Positions 28,726 to 35,564 of a stretch of 64,000 nucleotides of DNA are shown here, in pieces. The stretch's first letter is position 1. The number at the start of each line of letters is the position of its first letter. Under the pieces are notes generated by a model that saw only the letters and a program-made list of their open reading frames with translations, was not told where the DNA came from and did not search any database. A program made the position numbers and the translations under genes. The DNA comes from Rhodoferax sp. WC2427 (GTDB taxonomy: Bacteria; Pseudomonadota; Gammaproteobacteria; Burkholderiales; Burkholderiaceae_C), in contig NZ_CP162006.1 in NCBI RefSeq assembly GCF_040822085.1, positions 620,001 through 684,000 of the forward strand. Direction: 5' to 3'.

Positions 28726-29957
28726 AACGTGTCGCTCTCCTGTTTTTGCTGTGTCTGTCGATGGGCCAAACATGGTGCCAGAGCGCCCCCAAACCCGTCA
28801 GGTTCGATTTTCAGTCGATCAATGTGGCGCAGGTACTCCAACTTATTTACGGTGAGGTGCTGGCCTCGCCATATGTAATCGATCCTGATGTATTGACCGA
28901 TGCGCGGGCGGTGTCGTTTCGGTACTCCAGCGAGAAGGGCGACATACGCGTTTTCTTGAAAGCCTTTTTGGCTTCGCTCGGGCTGGTGGTTGAAACCCGT
29001 AACGGCATCGATTTCATTGCTAGGACCAAGCTGGAAGAAAAGGCAGAGCCCGATACCGAAAGCTTCGTCTACCGCCCTCTGCACCGCGATGTGCACTACA
29101 TCGCCCGGCTGCTCTCACCGCTGTTCAAAGGCAGCTTTTCGGTGAACCGTTCTGCTGCTGCCTCGCAAGGCACCAAGACCGATAAGCCGGTTCCCGATGG
29201 TTCGGCGGCATCGCTGATCGACCAGACCGCCGATGCGCTGGTGTTCTCTGGCACTGACAAGGAAGTCGAAAAACTCAAAGAGCTGCTGCCGCAAGTCGAT
29301 TTCGCACTAGGTGAGGTGGTCGTGCGCGGCGTGGTCTACGAGGTCAGCACCTCCGACAAAGACGGCTCAGCTTTCGGTCTGCTGGCCTCGTTGCTTGGTG
29401 GCAAGCTGTCTATCGGTATCGGCAGCACCGACCCAATTGGCAGCTTTGTCCGGTTCAAGAATGCCAGCCTGGACGGCATCTATTCGGCACTGAGCCAGGA
29501 CAGCCGATCCAAGGTGGTGTCTAGCCCTAGCCTGCGCATTCGTTCGGGTGATAACGGTACGTTCTCGGTCGGCCAGGATGTCCCTGTGTTGGGTTCCGTC
29601 AGCTACACCACAAACGGTCAGGCTGTGCAGAGCGTGGAATACCGCTCCAGCGGTGTGATTTTCAACATCCTGCCTACGGTGCGCGAAGGCGGCATTGATC
29701 TGAACATTGACCAGCAACTGTCCAACTTCATCGCCACCACTACGGGCGTGAACAACTCGCCCACCCTGACCAAGCGTGCGCTGAAAACCAGTGTGGGCAT
29801 GCAGGATGGAGACTTGATCGTCTTGGGCGGTTTGACGGAAAACAAAGACAGTAAGAGCCGTGATGGCCTGTCATTTCTGCCGAAATTCATGCAAACGACG
29901 GGTAACGAAACTAGCCGCTCAGAAATCTTGTTGGTGCTGCAGGTTCAGCGGATTTGA
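28722..29957 (+). CDS. Phage secretin (pIV-type outer-membrane channel)
   Basis: 411 residues: signal peptide (MKRVALLFLLCLSMGQ), N-terminal N0/N1 domains (VRFDFQSINVAQVLQLIYGE and the following ring domain), and a C-terminal secretin core. The core shows VVVRGVVYEV, SSPSLRIRSGDNGTFSVG, VPVLGSV and the terminal VLGGLTENKDSKSRDGLSFL. It forms the gated outer-membrane pore through which virions leave. Many inoviruses borrow a host secretin; this one carries its own. The ATG overlaps the zot-type stop (ATGA). Confidence 0.93.
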   Translation: MKRVALLFLLCLSMGQTWCQSAPKPVRFDFQSINVAQVLQLIYGEVLASPYVIDPDVLTDARAVSFRYSSEKGDIRVFLKAFLASLGLVVETRNGIDFIARTKLEEKAEPDTESFVYRPLHRDVHYIARLLSPLFKGSFSVNRSAAASQGTKTDKPVPDGSAASLIDQTADALVFSGTDKEVEKLKELLPQVDFALGEVVVRGVVYEVSTSDKDGSAFGLLASLLGGKLSIGIGSTDPIGSFVRFKNASLDGIYSALSQDSRSKVVSSPSLRIRSGDNGTFSVGQDVPVLGSVSYTTNGQAVQSVEYRSSGVIFNILPTVREGGIDLNIDQQLSNFIATTTGVNNSPTLTKRALKTSVGMQDGDLIVLGGLTENKDSKSRDGLSFLPKFMQTTGNETSRSEILLVLQVQRI

Positions 29958-29978
29958 ACCGTTTCATAGGAGAAAGAC

Positions 29979-30077
29979 ATGATTCGTGAAATTTTGATTG
30001 ACGGATGCCGCATTGCTGCAGGCATTGGAGCCACCCTTGTAACGCTCTCGCTGCTATGGCTTCACTTCATCGCGTGA
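29979..30077 (+). CDS. 32-residue membrane protein after the secretin gene
   Basis: MIREILIDGCRIAAGIGATL followed by VTLSLLWLHFIA: one predicted transmembrane helix. AGGAG lies six bases upstream of the ATG (29968-29972), a strong ribosome binding site that supports translation. Its role is unknown; it may be a virion tip protein or a membrane factor of phage release. Confidence 0.6.
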   Translation: MIREILIDGCRIAAGIGATLVTLSLLWLHFIA

Positions 30078-30078
30078 G

Positions 30079-30098
30079 GATTTTCGCGTCCGCGAAAA
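30079..30098. repeat. Palindromic repeat after the secretin block
   Basis: Second copy of the palindrome; here TTTTCGCGTCCGCGAAAA (30081-30098) is self-complementary apart from its central TC. It lies directly after the 32-residue ORF and marks the end of the phage structural operon. Confidence 0.6.
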
Positions 30099-30146
30099 GT
30101 AACGCACCCTCCATTTTTACTTACCGTTCGTCAAGGAGTTTTCTAT

Positions 30147-30650
30147 ATGCAGGCAATCCAGCCCGTTGCCATTCTTTCCACAGAAGATGGCTTTTTCACA
30201 TTCTCGATAAACCATCTTGAAGCTAACTCAGGCCCTTGCTCTTCAGGCCAAGCTGCGTTTGACGTTGTGCTCAAGGCTATTCGGGACTGGGCGCTGAGCA
30301 TGACGCTTGATATTACCGCCTTGACGGGGCGGGCATATTCGTCACCATCTGTTATCGGCACACGCACTATCGGTACCAGCGCAGGGGCACCAGTATTGCG
30401 AGGCTTGCTGGATAAGTATGGGGAAAAAACGAATCGACAACTTGCGGAAGCAATCGGCCTTACTGATTCACATGCTGTCTCGGCATCTACGTTTTCTAAT
30501 GCACTTGCTGGGAAAGGCTCCAGATTTGTACGATGCGTTATCGCTTTGGGACTAGAAGAATTCCCTTCGAAAATTTGGCCGCATCTGTCAGAAAAAATAC
30601 TTCGAAACGACGATGAAGTATATTTTTCGCTACTTGTCAGAGAGCCCTGA
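30147..30650 (+). CDS. Phage cargo protein, possible DNA-binding regulator
   Basis: 167 residues; ATG at 30147 with AAGGAG eight bases upstream. No clear family. The C-terminal half (KTNRQLAEAIGLTDSHAVS, then ASTFSNALAGKGSRFVRC, then EFPSKIWPHLSEKI) has the rhythm of an HTH in which a loop replaces the usual turn and a P-x-x-I-W-P motif follows, as in Ner-like regulators. It is AT-richer than the phage structural genes and convergent with the retron operon. Its role could be retron or phage control; this is inference. Confidence 0.45.
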   Translation: MQAIQPVAILSTEDGFFTFSINHLEANSGPCSSGQAAFDVVLKAIRDWALSMTLDITALTGRAYSSPSVIGTRTIGTSAGAPVLRGLLDKYGEKTNRQLAEAIGLTDSHAVSASTFSNALAGKGSRFVRCVIALGLEEFPSKIWPHLSEKILRNDDEVYFSLLVREP

Positions 30651-30723
30651 ATACCCTTTTCATGATCTATTATTTTTACTTTACTCGGTGCCCCGGTCAA
30701 ATCTTGTTTAATACCATTTGGCT

Positions 30724-30921
30724 CTATTGAAAATCCGTTGATTCGGATTGATGTGTATTTGGGCTTTTATATGCATCAATTGCAGAGACGTCTATTGCCG
30801 TGGTTTCCCCTCGAACCATCTGGCCGATTGACTCTACGATTTCGAACTCTATATCACGTGTTGCCTCCCACACAGCCAAGTTTTCATCATCCAATGGTTT
30901 TGTGATTTTGCTTGTATTCAT
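30724..30921 (-). CDS. Small acidic protein behind the retron reverse transcriptase
   Basis: 65 residues from the ATG at 30921, 30 bases after the RT stop and on the same strand. The middle segment ENLAVWEATRDIEFEIVES then IGQMVRGE resembles the N-terminal part of XRE-type antitoxins, which begin with an acidic helix and a Q-M-x-x-G-E-like turn. The helix-turn-helix itself is missing, so it may be a remnant or an unrelated accessory subunit. Upstream in-frame GTG/TTG starts exist. Confidence 0.4.
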   Translation of the reverse strand: MNTSKITKPLDDENLAVWEATRDIEFEIVESIGQMVRGETTAIDVSAIDAYKSPNTHQSESTDFQ

Positions 30922-30951
30922 TGAGTGTGCTACTTGAAAGGGCAAGATAAA

Positions 30952-31896
30952 TTAGTCAATTATTCGAATGGATAGTATTCCATCGACTACTTGACTGCCA
31001 TATTTTTTCTTCATACTTTTTATGAAATCTGGTTCAATATCTTTCGAAAATCCAATTAGACCTTGCAGTTGGAATATATCCTGATTTTGTAGTTTTCCAA
31101 GCGTAAATTTATGTATTAAAGAGCTGATAAGCCGCTTTCTATCTCTTCCAATCGATAATTGGCCATCGTTGTTTATTATTACGCCTGTTATTCTTCGTTG
31201 GAATTTTTTAGAAAGATGAATTGTTTTGTTGCTGTTTAGCTTCAAGCTTGGGTAGGATATATTTTCTGTAAATTGTTGTATTTTTAATTCAATTTCTGCA
31301 GAGGCATTCTTCGTGTTTGTTGAGAATGTCATGTCGTCCGCATAACGGGTGTATGTTATTTTTTTTGTTTTGCACCAGTTGTTAACTTGAGTGTCAAATT
31401 CATGCATTATGGAATTCGAGAGTATGGGGGAGCTCGGCGCTCCAATACTAAGACAAAGAACTCCCCCTCCTTTAGGCCGGATACAGCATAAACGAGTAAC
31501 GGTTTTTATATCATCGGGGTGAATATTTTTCTCAAGATGATTTTTGAAATGTTTTGTTAAGTCGCTGTGTTTTATCGAGGGGAAAAAATTCTCAAAATCA
31601 AATTTTGATATGTACTCATTTTCCTTGTGTGCATTCGCATTGCTCTTGATGCTTGCACCTGTTTTGTATGCTGACGCACAATCGTGGATTGGAAGCTTTG
31701 AAAAAACATTCTCAATCAACCAGCGTTGCAGAAACTTTATTTCTTTAGCTGGCTGGGCGATTGTCCGCACTCCGCCCGATTTTTTCGGTATTGTGTAAAT
31801 CTTGTATGAGTGCGGTGATCTTGTAACTAAGCGGTCAAAGTTTTCTTCACTTAAACCAAAGGTGTCAAACATAATTTGGGCGAGTCTTGCTGTCAT
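30952..31896 (-). CDS. Retron-type reverse transcriptase
   Basis: 314 residues. RT motifs in order: a QPAKEIKFLQRWL region, KFDFENFFPSI (motif A-like first Asp), LSIGAPSSPILSNSIM (motif B), and TRYADDMTFS with the YADD catalytic pair. The C-terminal RITGVIINNDGQLSIGRDRK matches the retron VTG region. NANAH (about residue 88) fits the retron N-A-x-x-H motif. It would copy the msd part of the adjacent RNA into msDNA from a 2'-OH primer. The ATG overlaps the effector stop (ATGA). The gene is strongly AT-rich compared with the host. Confidence 0.93.
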   Translation of the reverse strand: MTARLAQIMFDTFGLSEENFDRLVTRSPHSYKIYTIPKKSGGVRTIAQPAKEIKFLQRWLIENVFSKLPIHDCASAYKTGASIKSNANAHKENEYISKFDFENFFPSIKHSDLTKHFKNHLEKNIHPDDIKTVTRLCCIRPKGGGVLCLSIGAPSSPILSNSIMHEFDTQVNNWCKTKKITYTRYADDMTFSTNTKNASAEIELKIQQFTENISYPSLKLNSNKTIHLSKKFQRRITGVIINNDGQLSIGRDRKRLISSLIHKFTLGKLQNQDIFQLQGLIGFSKDIEPDFIKSMKKKYGSQVVDGILSIRIID

Positions 31897-32831
31897 CGAT
31901 ACGCCCCTTTAGATGCCTGGGCTATAGCCCTATTTCTATTTCTTTGTTTTGAATTGCTTTTGTAATAGTCTAAGCATTGCACTTCAACTCGGAGGATGTC
32001 GACTTTTGCTGGAAGACGAATTTTATGAAAGGTATTTTGCGTTCGCATGAAGAACAGTGCGTCGCTATAGTCCTGTGTTTTTACTAGACGGAATTCTTTT
32101 AGTAAGAATAATTTGCGCTTTAAAGATTCTTTTGTTATATCTGCGCCGAGAATTTTTAGATACTCAAGTATTTCTGTTTCTTTTAGCGCAGTGAAGTATC
32201 TTAATAGTTCACACACCAATACCATGATATGTGAATTATCCATTATCTTAAATACTTGACTTTTTGGGGCCTCGTTTAGTTCTTGCTGGATATCAAGAAT
32301 TAAGTCATTTGTTATTTCTTGGCTTATTGTGCTTTCGTTGCCAATGGACCATGGGTAACTTTTTACGCTTGATGGATTCTTGTCTGATATAAATCTAAGA
32401 ATTCCATGATTTACAAATGATGTTTGATTTGTAAACTCTGATGAGTGAATGGCAATAAGTTTTCTGCTCAATTCCGGTAGTTGAGAGAATGCTCCTAATT
32501 CTACGAGTGCTCCTGCGCTTTCTAGGATTATTACGACGAGGCCGCAAACACTTGCCAGCTCTGCTTCGAAGCTCATTAAATCCGTGAAAATTCCGTCAGA
32601 GGACCAGTTTTGAATTTCTTCTGGTCGAAATACCTCAAACGCAGGATATGCGTTTGTGATAGCGTGACGGAGCGACTTAATTGGGGGAGGGGGGGCGTTG
32701 ACGTGGGCTTTTATTTCCACCTTGCCACCGCATAAAAGAACTATGGGTGTGCTAGACAACTCTATACGAAGACTGGATAAATCAAGATTGGATAGAAAAA
32801 CTGGTCTAGGGTCTTGATCGTCTGCCGACAT
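31893..32831 (-). CDS. Retron effector, nucleoside-deoxyribosyltransferase-like (St85/Ec86 type)
   Basis: 312 residues from the ATG at 32831. The N-terminal half has PIVLLCGGKV, an FRPEE segment, FTDLMSFEAELASVCGLVVI and the diagnostic ESAGALVELGAFSQLPELS (a Glu in an E-S-x-G-x-x-x-E-L-G-A-F context), as in the N-glycosidase-like effectors of type II retrons. The C-terminal third resembles a winged-helix domain (TALKETEILEYLKILGA, then SLKRKLFLLKEFRLVK). In Ec86 the effector is held inactive by RT and msDNA and triggered by phage. An in-frame TTG at 32849 lies inside the RNA's a2 arm and is rejected. Confidence 0.85.
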   Translation of the reverse strand: MSADDQDPRPVFLSNLDLSSLRIELSSTPIVLLCGGKVEIKAHVNAPPPPIKSLRHAITNAYPAFEVFRPEEIQNWSSDGIFTDLMSFEAELASVCGLVVIILESAGALVELGAFSQLPELSRKLIAIHSSEFTNQTSFVNHGILRFISDKNPSSVKSYPWSIGNESTISQEITNDLILDIQQELNEAPKSQVFKIMDNSHIMVLVCELLRYFTALKETEILEYLKILGADITKESLKRKLFLLKEFRLVKTQDYSDALFFMRTQNTFHKIRLPAKVDILRVEVQCLDYYKSNSKQRNRNRAIAQASKGAYR

Positions 32832-32837
32832 GAAAAG

Positions 32838-33013
32838 GTTCTTTACCAAGAATCAGCCGCAGATAAGATCTGCGGGCCGGAGTGAGCCAGCGGCGAGCGT
32901 AGGCCCGCAGAGCTTATCTGCGGAATAAAACCAAGCAATAAAATAGAGTCTGGCTAAGCGCCCGACTAAGCTTTAAAAGTTGTTAGCTAAAAAGCTCTAT
33001 TCGCGTAAAGAAC
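32838..33013 (-). ncRNA. Retron msr-msd RNA
   Basis: About 176 bases on the minus strand. End repeats a1 (GTTCTTTAC, 33013-33005) and a2 (GTAAAGAAC, 32846-32838) are perfect 9-base complements. The msr part (about 32930-33004) can fold with an AATAGAG/CTCTATT long-range pair and a local AGCT-TTTT-AGCT hairpin. The msd part is a 22-bp stem (32857-32878 with 32902-32923, one mismatch) closing a 23-base loop. The effector ATG follows a2 by six bases, as in type II retrons. The branching G was not assigned. Confidence 0.88.
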
Positions 33014-33019
33014 ATCATT

Positions 33020-33049
33020 ATTATCGTATACGCATCTTTTTTCTGTCAA
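33020..33049 (-). promoter_or_regulatory. Sigma-70 promoter of the retron
   Basis: On the minus strand TTGACA (33049-33044) is followed after 18 bases by GATAAT (33025-33020). Seven bases further lies 33013, the first base of the a1 arm, so transcription would begin exactly at the 5' end of the predicted retron RNA. Confidence 0.75.
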
Positions 33050-33118
33050 CAGGATGTCGATAGTGGTCTTTTCGCATCGTTTTTGGGGCTCATTGTTCTG
33101 GAGCATGCGTGGGTCTAG

Positions 33119-33233
33119 GTGCGCGAGTAGTGCCGCGTAAGCCGACGACGTGGGGTCTGGCGTCGAATAGCCCCATGGTTCACCGCTTAGCCATGCCGGG
33201 CCCGTGGTTCCAGGGCCGCTAGGGCCATGGCGC
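33119..33233 (+). repeat. Non-coding direct repeat, copy 1
   Basis: Shares TAGTGCCGCGTAAGCCGA (33128-33145), GCCCCATGG and GCCGCTAGGGCCATGGCGC (33215-33233) with copy 2, in the same order and spacing. The rest is about three-quarters identical by eye, with small indels. Confidence 0.75.
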
Positions 33234-33514
33234 TTGATTGTTGATGGCGGTCGCGTTGCGCGTTTGGAGGTAGGGACTTTCCCCGAAACGCCCTTGCAGA
33301 GCCATCAGAACGGGGTTTCAGTCACTTAAGCCTGACAATGGGTTGTGGCGGGGCGAGACTCTGGGAGAAAGTTGCAAGTACAACACCCCCATGGCCCACG
33401 ATCACCCCCGTTAAGGCGCAGATCAGTGTTCTTGCCTCACGCCCTGCGGCTTCTCGCTTCGCTTGCGTGGTCTTGCGGTCACCGAAGAGCTAAGCACCCG
33501 GGCTCAAAAAAGAA

Positions 33515-33536
33515 AAAAGGACCCGGAGGTCCTTTT
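33515..33536. terminator. Bidirectional rho-independent terminator
   Basis: AAAAGGACC-CGGA-GGTCCTTTT, preceded by an A-run and followed by TTCTT, so it can stop transcription from either side. It lies between the two non-coding repeats. Confidence 0.8.
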
Positions 33537-33720
33537 CTTGATAACTGTTACCAGTCATCGCTGCGAGGCTCTGTTACCCCTGCTGGTGTGCAGGACCTAG
33601 ATTTCTCTAGGCAGCTAGTCCGTATACACACTCGCTCTCGAACTGTTTTATAAGTTGAATAATTGTAGTTGTTGCGGATGCTGTCGGTTGGAGTCATCGC
33701 TAGATGGCTAGCGGGGCCCC

Positions 33721-33843
33721 AAGCGCACGAATAGTGCCGCGTAAGCCGAAGGCGTGGGGTCGGGGGGATGGGGTGAAAAGCCCCATGGCCTACCGTTTGG
33801 TTGTGCTGTGCCCATGATTCCATGGCCGCTAGGGCCATGGCGC
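33721..33843 (+). repeat. Non-coding direct repeat, copy 2
   Basis: Second copy of the intergenic repeat. It contains a perfect palindromic hairpin, CCATGGCC-GCTAG-GGCCATGG (33820-33840), which is imperfect in copy 1. The repeat shows no coding signal. Confidence 0.75.
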
Positions 33844-33953
33844 ACGCACCCTAGGTAGCTGCTGACGATAACTGACGGTTCCGTCATTAGGGTGTACAAT
33901 TAAGCCTATACAATCCCTTCGCGGTGTCATTAAATTGGCTCATGCTTAGGGCG

Positions 33954-33979
33954 AAAAGGCCACCGCAAGGTGGCTTTTT
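33954..33979 (+). promoter_or_regulatory. Hairpin over the NYN gene's ribosome binding region
   Basis: AAAAGGCCACC-GCAA-GGTGGCTTTTT has the form of a terminator, but the only Shine-Dalgarno-like sequence for the downstream gene (AAGGTGG, 33967-33973) is in its 3' arm. It could end upstream transcription, hide the ribosome site, or both. Confidence 0.5.
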
Positions 33980-33982
33980 CAT

Positions 33983-34687
33983 TTGTGGCGCTCGAAATTG
34001 AAGAAAACAACTATATATATCGACGGCTACAACCTGTACTACTCCCGCTTGAAGGGGACGCCGTACAAGTGGCTAGACATTGTTGCGCTCTTTCGTGATC
34101 GCATCTTATTTCCGCAGGACCCCACTGCCGAGGTCGTGTGCATCAAGTACTTCACAGCGCCCGTCAAGGCTTCTTATGCTCAGCATGGCGAAGCATCTAA
34201 CCATGCGCAGACCCAATATTTACGAGCACTGGAGTCTAAGTACGGTGGCTTGGTTCAAGTGATCAAGGGTTTTCATATCTTCGAACCCACCAGGTTGCCA
34301 ACCCATCAGCCTGGTGTTGACCCGAACAAAAGTAGCGTTTCACCAGTCTGGATGATCGAAGAAAAGCAGACAGACGTAAACATTGCCTTGCATGCCTACC
34401 GTGATGCTGTTCGTGGTGATGCTGATCAAGTGGTGATCTGCTCCAACGACAGTGACATGGAGCCGGCTATGCGCATGATCCGTGAAGACGTGCCTGGTGT
34501 AGCTATTGGGCTGGTGATGCCTCTCCGGGATACCTCGTCTATGGCGGGAAAGGTGCCGAACAAACGCTTGACGAAGCAAGCACATTGGGTTCGCCATCAT
34601 ATTCGTGACGATGAGTTGGCGTTGTCCCAACTACCTCAGAATGTGCCGACCAAGAAGAAGCCAGCCTGCAAACCGGTGCACTGGTGA
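33983..34687 (+). CDS. NYN-domain protein (PIN-like putative ribonuclease)
   Basis: About 230 residues. The NYN/DUF88 signature is clear: TIYIDGYNLYYSRLKGTP with the first acidic pair near the N-terminus, EKQTDVNIALHAYRDA (second acidic cluster) and VVICSNDSDMEPAMRMI (third). The C-terminal tail is basic. NYN proteins belong to the PIN-like metal-dependent nuclease superfamily. No ATG is available; in-frame TTG codons at 33983 and 33998 are the candidates, and the frame is open only back to 33950. Located just inside attR, it is prophage cargo and may have an RNA-cutting or defence role; that is inference. Confidence 0.8.
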   Translation: MWRSKLKKTTIYIDGYNLYYSRLKGTPYKWLDIVALFRDRILFPQDPTAEVVCIKYFTAPVKASYAQHGEASNHAQTQYLRALESKYGGLVQVIKGFHIFEPTRLPTHQPGVDPNKSSVSPVWMIEEKQTDVNIALHAYRDAVRGDADQVVICSNDSDMEPAMRMIREDVPGVAIGLVMPLRDTSSMAGKVPNKRLTKQAHWVRHHIRDDELALSQLPQNVPTKKKPACKPVHW

Positions 34688-34701
34688 TGGGTCATTTGAA
34701 C

Positions 34702-34719
34702 GTCAACTAAGTGTCAACG
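34702..34719. promoter_or_regulatory. Right integrase arm-type site
   Basis: GTCAACTAAGTGTCAACG matches the left-end site at 21193-21210 in 17 of 18 bases and in orientation. It lies about 95 bases inside attR. Confidence 0.6.
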
Positions 34720-34812
34720 GCATAGCTGGATATAGCCCATACAATGCAGGCTTAGAGGCGTGTAAGTGCTTGATGTGCTGGGCAATGCAGGTCTAAAGCG
34801 GGTAGTTTGGAT

Positions 34813-34862
34813 GGACTCATAATCCTTTGGTCGAGTGTTCAAGTCACTCACGCCCTACCATT
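34813..34862 (+). repeat. attR, 50-bp direct repeat
   Basis: A perfect copy of bases 21096-21145, the 3' part of tRNA-Met from the anticodon arm to beyond the CCA. The upstream half of a tRNA is absent, so this is not a functional tRNA gene. Confidence 0.95.
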
Positions 34863-35564
34863 TTCTTCAATAATGACAATGAATTAGGTGGTGTTCCGGA
34901 TTCTGCCGGATACTGTCGAAACGCTTCATTGCCAGTCAGTCCTTTTTTGCTACGTCAGAGGGGGCGGACGGCGCACTTTGATGCCTTCCAATCTGCTGGA
35001 AAAAACATGAGTTTTTTTGGGGGGCTGCTGAAGTAATCCAAGCGTCCTGTTTGGTGTTTGACAAGACCGGGCATCACTTCGACTTCTGCTGAAGGCGTCC
35101 GCATGGCGGGTGACGATGGAGCCTTCAAGACACGTGGTGGATGGCGCTATTTGACCCGATGATCCAGTTTGTCGAGTAGTGCTACCGCCGATGCCGACCG
35201 GCTTGTCTTGACCCCTGAAATGCGCAGGGGGTCAACGGGGCACCTTGGCCCCTTTGCATGCACTTTCTCGGTAGGGTTCTCTACACGCCACTGTCCCGCC
35301 AACCCGTGGCAAGGTGGCGGTACGCTGGCTTGACCGCTGAAAAGCGTGGATCCGTATGACTGGATTCACAAGGTATGGTCTCTGGGTAGACGCGCTTCGC
35401 GTGACGCATCTACCCATTCCACGACCGTCAGGAATGTGCGATAGCACTTCCAAGTTGGCTCTATCTCGGAATCCATTGTTGGTTTGTACGCCAATGTGTC
35501 CTCAATCCTGGTATGCCAAATCGGTGGCACTGCTGTTGACTGCGGTGCCGCCGGGCGATGCCAG
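34863..35564. other. Gene-poor decayed stretch after attR
   Basis: About 700 bases without a supportable gene. There is a strong inverted repeat, TTGACCCC...GGGGGTCAA (35208-35235), and a loosely palindromic stretch near 35385-35415. On the minus strand around 35410-35480 the reading YRTFLTVVE resembles the start of a LysR regulator, but frames break on both sides. I read the region as remnants left by successive integrations. Confidence 0.5.

Larger units (their letters stand above)
33050..33982. other. Structured non-coding region of the prophage, candidate origin/packaging DNA
   Basis: About 930 bases without a convincing gene. It contains two diverged copies of a 115-123-base repeat, an intervening GC-rich stretch with a strong terminator, and an AT-rich run before the NYN gene. 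Filamentous phages keep their plus-strand origin and packaging hairpin in such an intergenic region. No nick site was identified, so the assignment is inference. Confidence 0.5.
21096..34862. mobile_element. Integrated filamentous phage (inovirus-type prophage) with retron cargo
   Basis: About 13.7 kb between perfect 50-bp att repeats. The integrase is at the left end; a full filamentous-phage module (replication protein, ssDNA-binding protein, coat proteins, pIII-, pVI-, pI/Zot- and pIV-like genes) reads rightward. The cargo block (30.1-34.7 kb) contains a retron and a NYN gene. All structural genes are open, so the element may be functional. It is large for an inovirus because of the cargo and about 1 kb of structured non-coding DNA. 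Confidence 0.9.

Noticed and set aside
30952..31896. Reverse transcriptase of a group II intron or diversity-generating element
   Set aside because: No maturase/endonuclease domain, intron RNA ends or template/variable repeat pair; msr-msd and effector are present.
32832..32849. Earlier TTG start for the retron effector
   Set aside because: It lies within the a2 arm of the retron RNA; the ATG at 32831 fits type II retron layout better.
33050..33982. CRISPR-like repeats in the prophage
   Set aside because: There are only two long diverged copies 600 bases apart, with no short regular repeats or cas genes anywhere in the window.
34813..34889. Second tRNA-Met gene at attR
   Set aside because: Only the 3' 48 bases of a tRNA are present; the acceptor 5' strand and D-arm are missing.
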